From NCBI GenBank assembly GCA_002427015.1, contig DIPE01000025.1, forward strand, positions 1 through 19,099: 19,099 nucleotides of DNA, in the 5' to 3' direction. The translations under genes were made by a program, and so were the position numbers. The notes under the pieces were generated by a model, which was given only the letters and a program-made list of their open reading frames with translations, was not told the DNA's origin and did no database searches. Source of the stretch: Firmicutes bacterium UBA5496. GTDB lineage: Bacteria > Bacillota > Proteinivoracia > UBA4975. Numbering within the stretch: position 1 is the stretch's first letter; every line of letters begins with the position of its first letter. Below, in pieces: positions 6,783 through 12,982 of this stretch.

Positions 6783-8114
6783 ATGATGGAACTGAGAAAA
6801 CGAATGGAGCAATTAGCCTGCAGGGACAAGTTTCCCTTTCACATGCCTGGTCATAAGGGCAGGTTTCCCTCCCTCATAGGCAATTTTGACCCCACTGAGC
6901 TGCCTGGATTGGACAACCTGCATTGTTCCCGGGACGTCCTCAGACGGGCCCAATACCGGGTGGCAGACATATACGGGGCTGCGAAAACATATTTTCTTGT
7001 AAACGGCAGCAGTGTGGGCATAATGGCGGCGATTGTTACCCTGGCCCGGCCGGGAGATTGTGTGCTGGTTCCGAGAAACTCGCACAAATCTGTGCTGGCA
7101 GGACTTATACACAGCGGGGCAATGCCCCTATGGATTGAGCAGCCCTTGTGTCCCCGCCTTAGTCATTGGCTGCCGCCGGCGGTGGACGAGGTGAAAAGAC
7201 TGATTACAGCTTATTCAGTCAGGGCGGCAGTATTCACCAATCCTGATTATTACGGGCTGGCGCCGGATATCGCTGGCCTCGCTGCTGTTTGCGGGGGGGA
7301 AAAGATTGCTGTCATCGTGGATGAGGCCCATGGCGCCCACTTAACTTGGGGGCAAGATCTGGGCCTGCCTAAGAGCGCTGTAACTGCCGGCTGCAGCGTT
7401 GTGGTGCAAAGCCCTCACAAAACCCTGCCCGCCCTTACCCAGGCGGCCTGGATGCACATAACGGATTTAGGTTTAGCTGAGGGGCTGCAGGAAACCCTGA
7501 ATTTATTTCAGACCACCAGCCCCAGCTACTTGCTCCTCAGCTCCCTGGAGTTTGCCGGCGCTTGGGCCAATTCCCACGGCGCTGCCATGCTCCGGCGCCT
7601 GAATATGCTTGTGGCGGCGCTGCGCCATAGAAGCAGGCAGCTGGACCTCGAACTATGCCCGCCCACATATAACCGGGATTGGACCAAGTTTCTTTTGCCC
7701 AACCGGCGCGGTCTTGTTCAACTCCTGCACAGCCAAGGAATTTATCCTGAGCTAATCCAAACTGATAAAGTGCTCTTTATGTTAACAATGGCAGATGCTT
7801 TAGACCCTAAAGGGGTTGCCGCTCTCTATCGTCTGCTGCCTCTTATTGCCGCCCTGCCCCCGAGCCCGGGTGTGGAAGTTACTCCGCCGCCTATGCCCCG
7901 GCAGGAAATTACCCCTCGGGAAGCTTGGCTGCGGCCGGGAGAAATGGTTCCCCTGCACAAGGCCCGGGGGAGGATTGCCCGCCAGGTGCTGGCCCCATAT
8001 CCTCCGGGAACCATGGTTATAGGCCCCGGTCAGCGCCTGGAACAAGAACATGTTCAGTACCTGCAAAAGTTGCATGCTAAGAAGGTGATTTCGCAATGGT
8101 TAGAAGTAATCTAA
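6783..8114 (+). CDS. yaaO: Orn/Lys/Arg decarboxylase family protein (YaaO)
   Basis: This is a PLP-dependent, fold-type I enzyme of the ornithine/lysine/arginine decarboxylase group. From ATG 6783 it has 443 residues. FHMPGHKGR (19-27) is the family start signature. NGSSVG (74-79) should hold the cofactor phosphate, D180 in DEAHGAH should contact the pyridine nitrogen, and K213 in QSPHKTLPALTQ should form the Schiff base. The C-terminal domain keeps PLHKARG. It lacks the N-terminal wing domain of the E. coli inducible decarboxylases, as is usual for the Gram-positive short form. The exact substrate cannot be told from sequence. AAAGGA precedes ATG 6783 by five bases and ATG 6786 by eight, so either may be used. 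Its end overlaps tmk by 19 bases. Confidence 0.92.
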   Translation: MMELRKRMEQLACRDKFPFHMPGHKGRFPSLIGNFDPTELPGLDNLHCSRDVLRRAQYRVADIYGAAKTYFLVNGSSVGIMAAIVTLARPGDCVLVPRNSHKSVLAGLIHSGAMPLWIEQPLCPRLSHWLPPAVDEVKRLITAYSVRAAVFTNPDYYGLAPDIAGLAAVCGGEKIAVIVDEAHGAHLTWGQDLGLPKSAVTAGCSVVVQSPHKTLPALTQAAWMHITDLGLAEGLQETLNLFQTTSPSYLLLSSLEFAGAWANSHGAAMLRRLNMLVAALRHRSRQLDLELCPPTYNRDWTKFLLPNRRGLVQLLHSQGIYPELIQTDKVLFMLTMADALDPKGVAALYRLLPLIAALPPSPGVEVTPPPMPRQEITPREAWLRPGEMVPLHKARGRIARQVLAPYPPGTMVIGPGQRLEQEHVQYLQKLHAKKVISQWLEVI

Positions 8115-8743
8115 AAGGGCGCTTTATTGTTTTTGAGGGCTTGGATGGCTGCGGCAAGACCACTCAGGCGCAAATGCTCTCTGATTTTTTATCCCACCAG
8201 GGGGTAAAATACCTTCATGTCCGGGAACCTGGGGGGACAACTGTAGGCAATAAGCTGCGGGAGATTCTTTTGGATCCCGAAACCGTCCTTACCCGCTGGG
8301 GAGAAGTGCTGCTGCTGGCAGCAGCCCGGGCCCAACTGGTCCAGGATGTCATCCGGCCGGCCCTGGCCCAGGGAGAAATAGTGGTTTGCGACCGGTATCT
8401 GTTCTCCAGTTTGGCCTATCAGGGCTATGGACTCCAGCAGAATGTTGAGCTGGTTCGGCAAGTCAATCTGGAGGCTGTGGGCGGGCTAATGCCTGACTGG
8501 ACTTTTCTCTTGGATATTGAGCCCGAAGCTGGTTTGGCCAGGCAGGCAAACCGGCGGGGTCTGGACAGAATCGAACAGCGCAATGCAGGATTTTTCCAGA
8601 GAGTTGTGGAAGGATACCAGCAATTGGCGAAAGATTATGGATTGATCAGACTGGACGGGACTGCTTCAGTGCAAGCAATCCATCAGCAGGTCGTGACCAT
8701 CTTAAGCAAATTTATATTGAGAGAGGAGTGCGGGGATGAATAA
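8096..8743 (+). CDS. tmk: Thymidylate kinase
   Basis: Tmk phosphorylates dTMP to dTDP for DNA synthesis. The 215-residue protein has the P-loop FEGLDGCGKTT (13-23), the substrate-binding REPGGT motif (about 43-48) and the DRYLFSSLAYQG motif. The lid segment around NRRGLDRIE is arginine-rich. A GAAGGTG site about eight bases before ATG 8096 lies within yaaO. The end overlaps darA by eight bases (ATGAATAA), so translation is coupled in both directions. Length and motifs are normal. Confidence 0.97.
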   Translation: MVRSNLKGRFIVFEGLDGCGKTTQAQMLSDFLSHQGVKYLHVREPGGTTVGNKLREILLDPETVLTRWGEVLLLAAARAQLVQDVIRPALAQGEIVVCDRYLFSSLAYQGYGLQQNVELVRQVNLEAVGGLMPDWTFLLDIEPEAGLARQANRRGLDRIEQRNAGFFQRVVEGYQQLAKDYGLIRLDGTASVQAIHQQVVTILSKFILREECGDE

Positions 8744-9068
8744 ACTGGTAATTGCCGTCATTCAGGATAAAGACAGTGTCAAATTAATGGAGAATCTTGT
8801 TGACAAGGGTTACCGGGCAACAAAACTTGCCAGCACCGGCGGGTTCCTAAAAGCTGGCAATACAACAATGCTCATTGGGGTTAGCCGGGAACAGGTAGAA
8901 GAAGTAGTGTCAATAATTCGCACCGTCTGTCAGTCCCGAGAAAAGATAGTTACCACCATGTCCCCCATTGGCGGAGCAGTTGAGTCCTATGTCCCCTATC
9001 CGGTTGAGGTCATAGTCGGCGGCGCCACCATCTTTGTCCTGGATGTGGAAAGGTTTGAGCAAGTTTAA
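8736..9068 (+). CDS. darA: Cyclic-di-AMP receptor DarA (YaaQ, PII-like)
   Basis: This 110-residue protein belongs to the PII-like signal-transduction family that binds cyclic di-AMP as a trimer. It opens with KLVIAVIQDKDSVKLM. It carries the conserved TKLASTGGFLKAGNTTMLIG segment, which holds ligand contacts in family structures, and ends VGGATIFVLDVERFEQV. No effector partner is visible; its placement between tmk and holB is conserved in Firmicutes. B. subtilis has yaaR after yaaQ; here holB follows at once, overlapping the darA end by about 26 bases. GAGGAGTGCGGGG provides the ribosome binding site. Confidence 0.93.
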   Translation: MNKLVIAVIQDKDSVKLMENLVDKGYRATKLASTGGFLKAGNTTMLIGVSREQVEEVVSIIRTVCQSREKIVTTMSPIGGAVESYVPYPVEVIVGGATIFVLDVERFEQV

Positions 9069-10014
9069 CCCTGAGGGATTTTTGGGCAATGAACGCATTG
9101 TGACGGCCTTGTTCCATGGAATTGAAACCGGAAGGCTAGCCAATACATTGCTTTTTACCGGACCTGCCGGCAGCGGGAAAAAAACACTGGCGGCCAAAGT
9201 CGCCCAAAAATTGTTTTGCCCCGATCTCTGCGGGCGTTGTCCAAGCTGTACATTGCTGGCCCGGGAGATACATCCTGATTATCTGCTTATCGGTTCAGAA
9301 GGCGGTGTGGTAAAATTAGAACAGGCCCGTCAGTTAAAGGCCTTTCTCTCCGCTCCGCCCAATTCCGCAGCCTACAAGGTAGCTGTGCTGGAAAACTGTC
9401 ACAACCTTACCGTTGAAGCCGGCAACAGCCTCCTGAAGATACTGGAAGAACCGCCGGCAGCTTCTATTTGCATCCTGACGGCCGACAGCGCCGCTAACGT
9501 GCTGCCCACCCTGGTTTCCCGCAGTCAGGTATATACATTGACTGCGTTGCCCAGGGCGATTATTTCCGGGGTGCTGCAGGAGAAAAAAATCCCGGAAAAC
9601 CAGTCATGGTTCCTAACTGGATATTCTGAAGGCATATTGGGCCGTGTCCTGGAACTGCTGGCTGAAAGTGATTTTTGGCAAAGGCGCCAACAAATGGCCT
9701 TAGAAATTAAGGAAGTGCTGGCCAGGCGCAGGGATCCGCTGCTATCCTCAGACAACTGGCAGCTCTTTCCGGAAGAGGCTTTGGATCTGCTGGAGTTTTG
9801 GCTGCGGGATATGATAATGTTGCACATTAACCCCGACTATATCCCGGTCAATAAAGATTTGCAGGCCAGCTTGGAAGAATGTTTGGCCAATTGCCCGGAA
9901 GACAAAAGCATTGCTCTGCTGGACCAATGCGCCCAGGCCCGGGAACGCTTGCAAGCAAGGTGCAATCCCCGGCTGGTCTTTGACTGTCTGGCTCTGAAGA
10001 TGTGGGAGGTTTAG
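9043..10014 (+). CDS. holB: DNA polymerase III delta' subunit
   Basis: The delta' subunit is the stationary part of the clamp loader that places the beta clamp on DNA. The protein of about 323 residues has the P-loop GPAGSGKKT (about 40-48), then four zinc-binding cysteines (CPDLCGRCPSC) and a sensor-type segment NSLLKILEEPPAAS. The C-terminal half is the helical collar domain. Start choice is uncertain: ATG 9043 has no clear ribosome binding site, while TTG 9055 has GGAAAGG too close but gives an N-terminus of more usual length (MSKFNPEGFLGNE). All choices overlap darA. Family assignment is secure. Confidence 0.93.
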   Translation: MWKGLSKFNPEGFLGNERIVTALFHGIETGRLANTLLFTGPAGSGKKTLAAKVAQKLFCPDLCGRCPSCTLLAREIHPDYLLIGSEGGVVKLEQARQLKAFLSAPPNSAAYKVAVLENCHNLTVEAGNSLLKILEEPPAASICILTADSAANVLPTLVSRSQVYTLTALPRAIISGVLQEKKIPENQSWFLTGYSEGILGRVLELLAESDFWQRRQQMALEIKEVLARRRDPLLSSDNWQLFPEEALDLLEFWLRDMIMLHINPDYIPVNKDLQASLEECLANCPEDKSIALLDQCAQARERLQARCNPRLVFDCLALKMWEV

Positions 10015-10016
10015 AT

Positions 10017-10856
10017 ATGGAAAAATACACTGTAGTCGGTGTCCGCTTTAAGGATGCCGGGAAAATATACTATTTTAATCCGGAGCAACTTAAGCTGGCG
10101 GAAGGCGCCCCGGTTATAGTTGAAACTGTCAGGGGAGTTGAATTCGGCTGGGTAGTGGTGGCGCCCAAACTGGTATCGGGAGATGAAGTCATCCTGCCCT
10201 TAAAGCGGGTTGTGCGGGTTGCCCAGGAAGAAGATTTGCGCAAACTGGAAGAAAATCAGGACAAGTCCAAGGAAGCGCTGGCAATCTGTGCCGAAAAGGT
10301 GCAAAAGCACGGTTTGGAAATGCGCTTGGTGGATGCCGAATACACTTTCGACAATTCCAAGGTAATATTTTACTTTACTGCCGATGGCCGCATCGACTTT
10401 CGCAACCTGGTAAAGGATCTGGCTTCGGTCTTTAAAACCCGGATTGAGCTGCGCCAAATAGGAGTGCGGGATGAGGCCAAGATGTTAGGCGGGCTAGGCA
10501 GTTGCGGGCGTCCTTTGTGTTGTTCGACATTTCTCAATGAGTTTGAACCTGTTTCCATCAGAATGGCCAAAGATCAGAGTCTCTCCCTTAATCCTACAAA
10601 AATTTCCGGCGTATGCGGCCGCCTTATGTGCTGTCTGCGTTATGAATCTGACCATTACCATGAAGCGAGAAAGTGCATGCCAAATGTCGGGGCAGTTATT
10701 GATACCCCCAGCGGCCCTGGGAAGGTCGTTGAAGCAAATGTGCTCAAAGGTCAGGTGCGCGTTCAGTTGCAGGATGATGGCTCCATCATTGAGGTGCCGG
10801 TTAAGACATGCTGTGACGGGGTGAATGAAAGTGGACGAAATAGTAAAAAAGATTGA
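10017..10856 (+). CDS. ricT: RicT/YaaT, PSP1-domain iron-sulfur protein of the RNase Y complex
   Basis: In B. subtilis RicT (YaaT) forms a complex with RicA and RicF, holds [4Fe-4S] clusters, and guides RNase Y in mRNA maturation; it is also needed for sporulation and competence. The 279-residue product has the PSP1 domain over about residues 1-150. Its cysteines are grouped at 163, 168-169, 200, 205-206 and 220 (CGRPLCCS, CGRLMCCLRYE), with two more at 265-266, fitting cluster ligation. GGGAGGT lies six bases before ATG 10017, within the end of holB. The stop overlaps yabA by 32 bases. RicA and RicF are not encoded here. Confidence 0.95.
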   Translation: MEKYTVVGVRFKDAGKIYYFNPEQLKLAEGAPVIVETVRGVEFGWVVVAPKLVSGDEVILPLKRVVRVAQEEDLRKLEENQDKSKEALAICAEKVQKHGLEMRLVDAEYTFDNSKVIFYFTADGRIDFRNLVKDLASVFKTRIELRQIGVRDEAKMLGGLGSCGRPLCCSTFLNEFEPVSIRMAKDQSLSLNPTKISGVCGRLMCCLRYESDHYHEARKCMPNVGAVIDTPSGPGKVVEANVLKGQVRVQLQDDGSIIEVPVKTCCDGVNESGRNSKKD

Positions 10857-11124
10857 AGATGCTCTTGAGCAGTTTTATATCGCTATAACCCAATTAAAAA
10901 AGGAAAGCGCAAATTTGCGCTTGGAAGTTCAGCGCCTGGAAAAAGAAAATAAATGGCTGCGGGAACAGCTGCCGGGCAAGACAGCCAACCCAGTTTCATT
11001 TAAAGAGGGCCAGGATGCTCTGGCCCGCCTATACTATGAGGGATTCCACATTTGCCATTTGCAATACGGCAATCTGCGCACTGAAGGTGATTGTTTGTTC
11101 TGCATTTCCCTGCTGAAAAAATGA
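10825..11124 (+). CDS. yabA: Replication initiation control protein YabA
   Basis: YabA bridges DnaA and the beta clamp and restrains new rounds of replication. The 99-residue product has the expected two parts. An N-terminal coiled coil (about 1-48) is rich in leucine, glutamate and lysine. A C-terminal zinc module has likely ligands H75, C77, C90 and C93 (EGFHICHLQYG, GDCLFCISLL). The final residues match the family end closely. GGGGTGA before ATG 10825 is a good site inside ricT. The last base overlaps yabB by an ATGA junction. Its neighbour holB is a functional partner at the clamp. Confidence 0.95.
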   Translation: MKVDEIVKKIEDALEQFYIAITQLKKESANLRLEVQRLEKENKWLREQLPGKTANPVSFKEGQDALARLYYEGFHICHLQYGNLRTEGDCLFCISLLKK

Positions 11125-11804
11125 GAGAGCGGATCGATGATATTGGCGGCGGACTCAAGCTCATTCAGCGGGAGGGCTTATTTGCCCTGGGCACAGACGC
11201 GGTGCTGCTCAGCAACTTTGCCAGCCTCTATGCCAATGATCGGGTCATCGACCTGGGCACTGGGACGGGATCTATTCCCCTGCTGCTAACCCAGAGAAAA
11301 AAGCTTAAGTACATCGCCGCCTTGGAATTGCAGCCGGAACTGGCTGAACTTTGCCGGCGTTCAGTAGACCTCAATAAATTAAATGATATCATTGCGGTCT
11401 TTGCCGGCGACATCCGCAATGTGCATGCTATTTTCCCCGCGGAATCTTTTGACCTGGCTACCTGCAATCCTCCCTATATGCCTGTTACCGGTTCCCTGCT
11501 CAATGCCAGAAAGACTGTGGCAATAGCCCGGCATGAGTTGTGCTGCCAACTTGAGGATGTGGTGAAAGCTTTTGCCTGGCTGGTGCGGTATGGGGGGAAG
11601 GCAGCCCTTGTTCATCGCCCCCAACGCCTGGGGGATATTTTTTGCCTTTTGCGGGAACATGGCCTGGAACCTAAGCGCCTTCAGTTTGTCTACCCCCGGC
11701 CCGGCCAGGAGGCCAATATCGTGTTGGTTGAGGCGGAAAAGGGAGCTAAACCAGGCTTGAGAACATTGCCCCCACTAATTCTCAGGGGAGATGGTAAAGA
11801 TTAA
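11121..11804 (+). CDS. yabB: tRNA1(Val) A37 N6-methyltransferase-like protein (YabB/TrmN6)
   Basis: This is a class I SAM-dependent methyltransferase of the TrmN6 group, which in E. coli methylates N6 of adenine 37 in tRNA(Val). The 227-residue protein has the SAM-binding DLGTGTGSIPLLL (44-56) and the N6-adenine catalytic NPPY (116-119). It begins with the typical DDIGGGLKLIQREGLFALGTD segment. The start at ATG 11121 is fixed by the ATGA overlap with the yabA stop, indicating coupling. B. subtilis has yazA (GIY-YIG) after yabB; it is absent here. tRNA specificity in this organism is inferred. Confidence 0.92.
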   Translation: MRERIDDIGGGLKLIQREGLFALGTDAVLLSNFASLYANDRVIDLGTGTGSIPLLLTQRKKLKYIAALELQPELAELCRRSVDLNKLNDIIAVFAGDIRNVHAIFPAESFDLATCNPPYMPVTGSLLNARKTVAIARHELCCQLEDVVKAFAWLVRYGGKAALVHRPQRLGDIFCLLREHGLEPKRLQFVYPRPGQEANIVLVEAEKGAKPGLRTLPPLILRGDGKD

Positions 11805-12627
11805 AGGAAGACTGTACATTTGCCCCAGTCCTTTGGGCAACCTTGAAGATATTACACTAAGGGTTATCAGGGCCCTTAAAGAGGCAGACCTGATTGCGGC
11901 TGAGGATACTAGGCAGACGCGAAAACTGTTGGCCCACTATGATATCCATACTCCCGTAACCAGCTATCATCAACACAGCAGCCCTGGTCATACAGAGAAG
12001 CTGGTGGCCGCCATGCTAGCCGGGAAAAACCTCGCCTTGATCAGCGATGCCGGGACCCCTGCAATTTCCGACCCCGGCCAGTTTTTAGTCAAAGCCTGCA
12101 TAGAACAAGGTATTGAAGTTGACCCTCTGCCCGGTCCTTGTGCAGCAATAGCAGCCTTGTCCGCCAGCGGGTTTCCCCTGGCTGCCTTTACATTCAGGGG
12201 CTTTTTGCCTAGAAAGGGTATAGATAAAGCAGTGGCGGCACTGGCAACGATTGAGCATCCGGTAGTGCTTTACGAGTCTCCCCGCAGAATTGTCCCTCTG
12301 CTGTCCAGCCTGAACCAGCACATGCCGGAAAGGGATCTCTTGCTGGCCCGGGAGTTGACCAAGTTTCATCAGCAGTTGTTGCGGGGAAAACCTGCTCAGC
12401 TTTTGGCTCGGGTCCAAGCTGAGGAACTTGAACGGGGAGAATATACCGTTGTGCTGGGACCCGGTCAAGGCAGTCCCCCCCGGGGAGATGCAGATTTGCT
12501 GGCCCTGGCTAATAAATACCTGGGTCAAAATATGTCCGCCAGGGATGCGGCAGACAGGATAAGTTCGGAAACGGGCATGCCCCGGCGAGAAGTATATAAA
12601 TTCTTACACAAAAAAAAGGACTCCTAA
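11791..12627 (+). CDS. rsmI: 16S rRNA C1402 2'-O-methyltransferase
   Basis: RsmI methylates the ribose of C1402 in 16S rRNA. The 278-residue product is a tetrapyrrole-methylase fold protein: YICPSPLGNLEDITLRVI near the start, AEDTRQTRKLL, the SDAGTPAISDPG loop, and YESPRRIVPLL. The C-terminal helix-turn-helix-like region ends in PRREVYKFLH. ATG 11791 overlaps yabB by 14 bases; AGGGGAG directly abuts the ATG, an unusually short spacing, so translation probably relies on coupling. The stop codon lies in the loop of the abrB terminator hairpin. Confidence 0.96.
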   Translation: MVKIKGRLYICPSPLGNLEDITLRVIRALKEADLIAAEDTRQTRKLLAHYDIHTPVTSYHQHSSPGHTEKLVAAMLAGKNLALISDAGTPAISDPGQFLVKACIEQGIEVDPLPGPCAAIAALSASGFPLAAFTFRGFLPRKGIDKAVAALATIEHPVVLYESPRRIVPLLSSLNQHMPERDLLLARELTKFHQQLLRGKPAQLLARVQAEELERGEYTVVLGPGQGSPPRGDADLLALANKYLGQNMSARDAADRISSETGMPRREVYKFLHKKKDS

Positions 12628-12636
12628 GTGTCCTTT
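12610..12636 (-). terminator. abrB terminator overlapping the rsmI stop codon
   Basis: AAAGGAC (12615-12621) pairs with GTCCTTT (12630-12636) around an 8-base loop that contains the rsmI TAA (12625-12627). On the minus strand the stem is followed by a run of T (complement of A8 at 12610-12617), which makes it a good terminator for abrB. On the plus strand only TTT follows, so it is weak for rsmI. Confidence 0.8.
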
Positions 12637-12880
12637 AGTCGATATCTTTCATCTCTTTAAGGCAACTAGGGCAAATGTTTTTGCCTTTAAAATAGACAAC
12701 GCTCTCTGCTTCATCGCAAAAGATGCAGGCGGGAGAATATTTCTTAAGGATGATTTTTTCGCCATCTACATAGATTTCCAGAGAGTCTTTTAGATTGATG
12801 TCCAACGTGCGGCGTAGCTCGATTGGTAGTACAACACGGCCTAGTTCATCTACTTTGCGTACAATTCCTGTGGATTTCAA
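12635..12880 (-). CDS. abrB: AbrB-type transition-state regulator with C-terminal zinc ribbon
   Basis: AbrB represses post-exponential genes such as those for sporulation and competence. The N-terminal DNA-binding swapped-hairpin domain is nearly canonical: KSTGIVRKVDELGRVVLPIE, then RRTLDI, then SLEIYVDGEKIILKKY. In B. subtilis the C-terminal half is another dimerising domain. Here it is replaced by a short Cys4 module (C52, C55, C70, C73: CIFC...ICPSCL), as I recall for many Clostridia. The start is TTG 12880, giving 81 residues, with GGAGGGG eight bases upstream on the minus strand. It has a clear sigma-A promoter and lies divergent from the MetRS-like gene, so its product may act on that intergenic region too. 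Confidence 0.93.
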   Translation of the reverse strand: MKSTGIVRKVDELGRVVLPIELRRTLDINLKDSLEIYVDGEKIILKKYSPACIFCDEAESVVYFKGKNICPSCLKEMKDID

Positions 12881-12920
12881 TTGGGTATCCCCTCCATTAT
12901 TAAATGTAAAAGTCGATATT

Positions 12921-12949
12921 AGTATACCAATAACTTCCATGATAGTCAA
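12921..12949 (-). promoter_or_regulatory. abrB sigma-A promoter
   Basis: On the minus strand TTGACT (12949-12944) is followed by a 17-base spacer and TATACT (12926-12921). It lies in the 102-base divergent region, which holds no strong promoter facing the MetRS-like gene. The AT-rich surroundings could hold AbrB or Spo0A sites. Confidence 0.8.
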
Positions 12950-12982
12950 ATAAAATATTAGCATTATGAGGAGGAAAAATAA

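Noticed and set aside
12881..12982. Possible T-box, S-box or other methionine riboswitch before the MetRS-like gene
   Set aside because: Only 102 bases separate it from abrB. They hold the abrB promoter, no terminator-antiterminator pair and no T-box sequence, so nothing supports a leader RNA.
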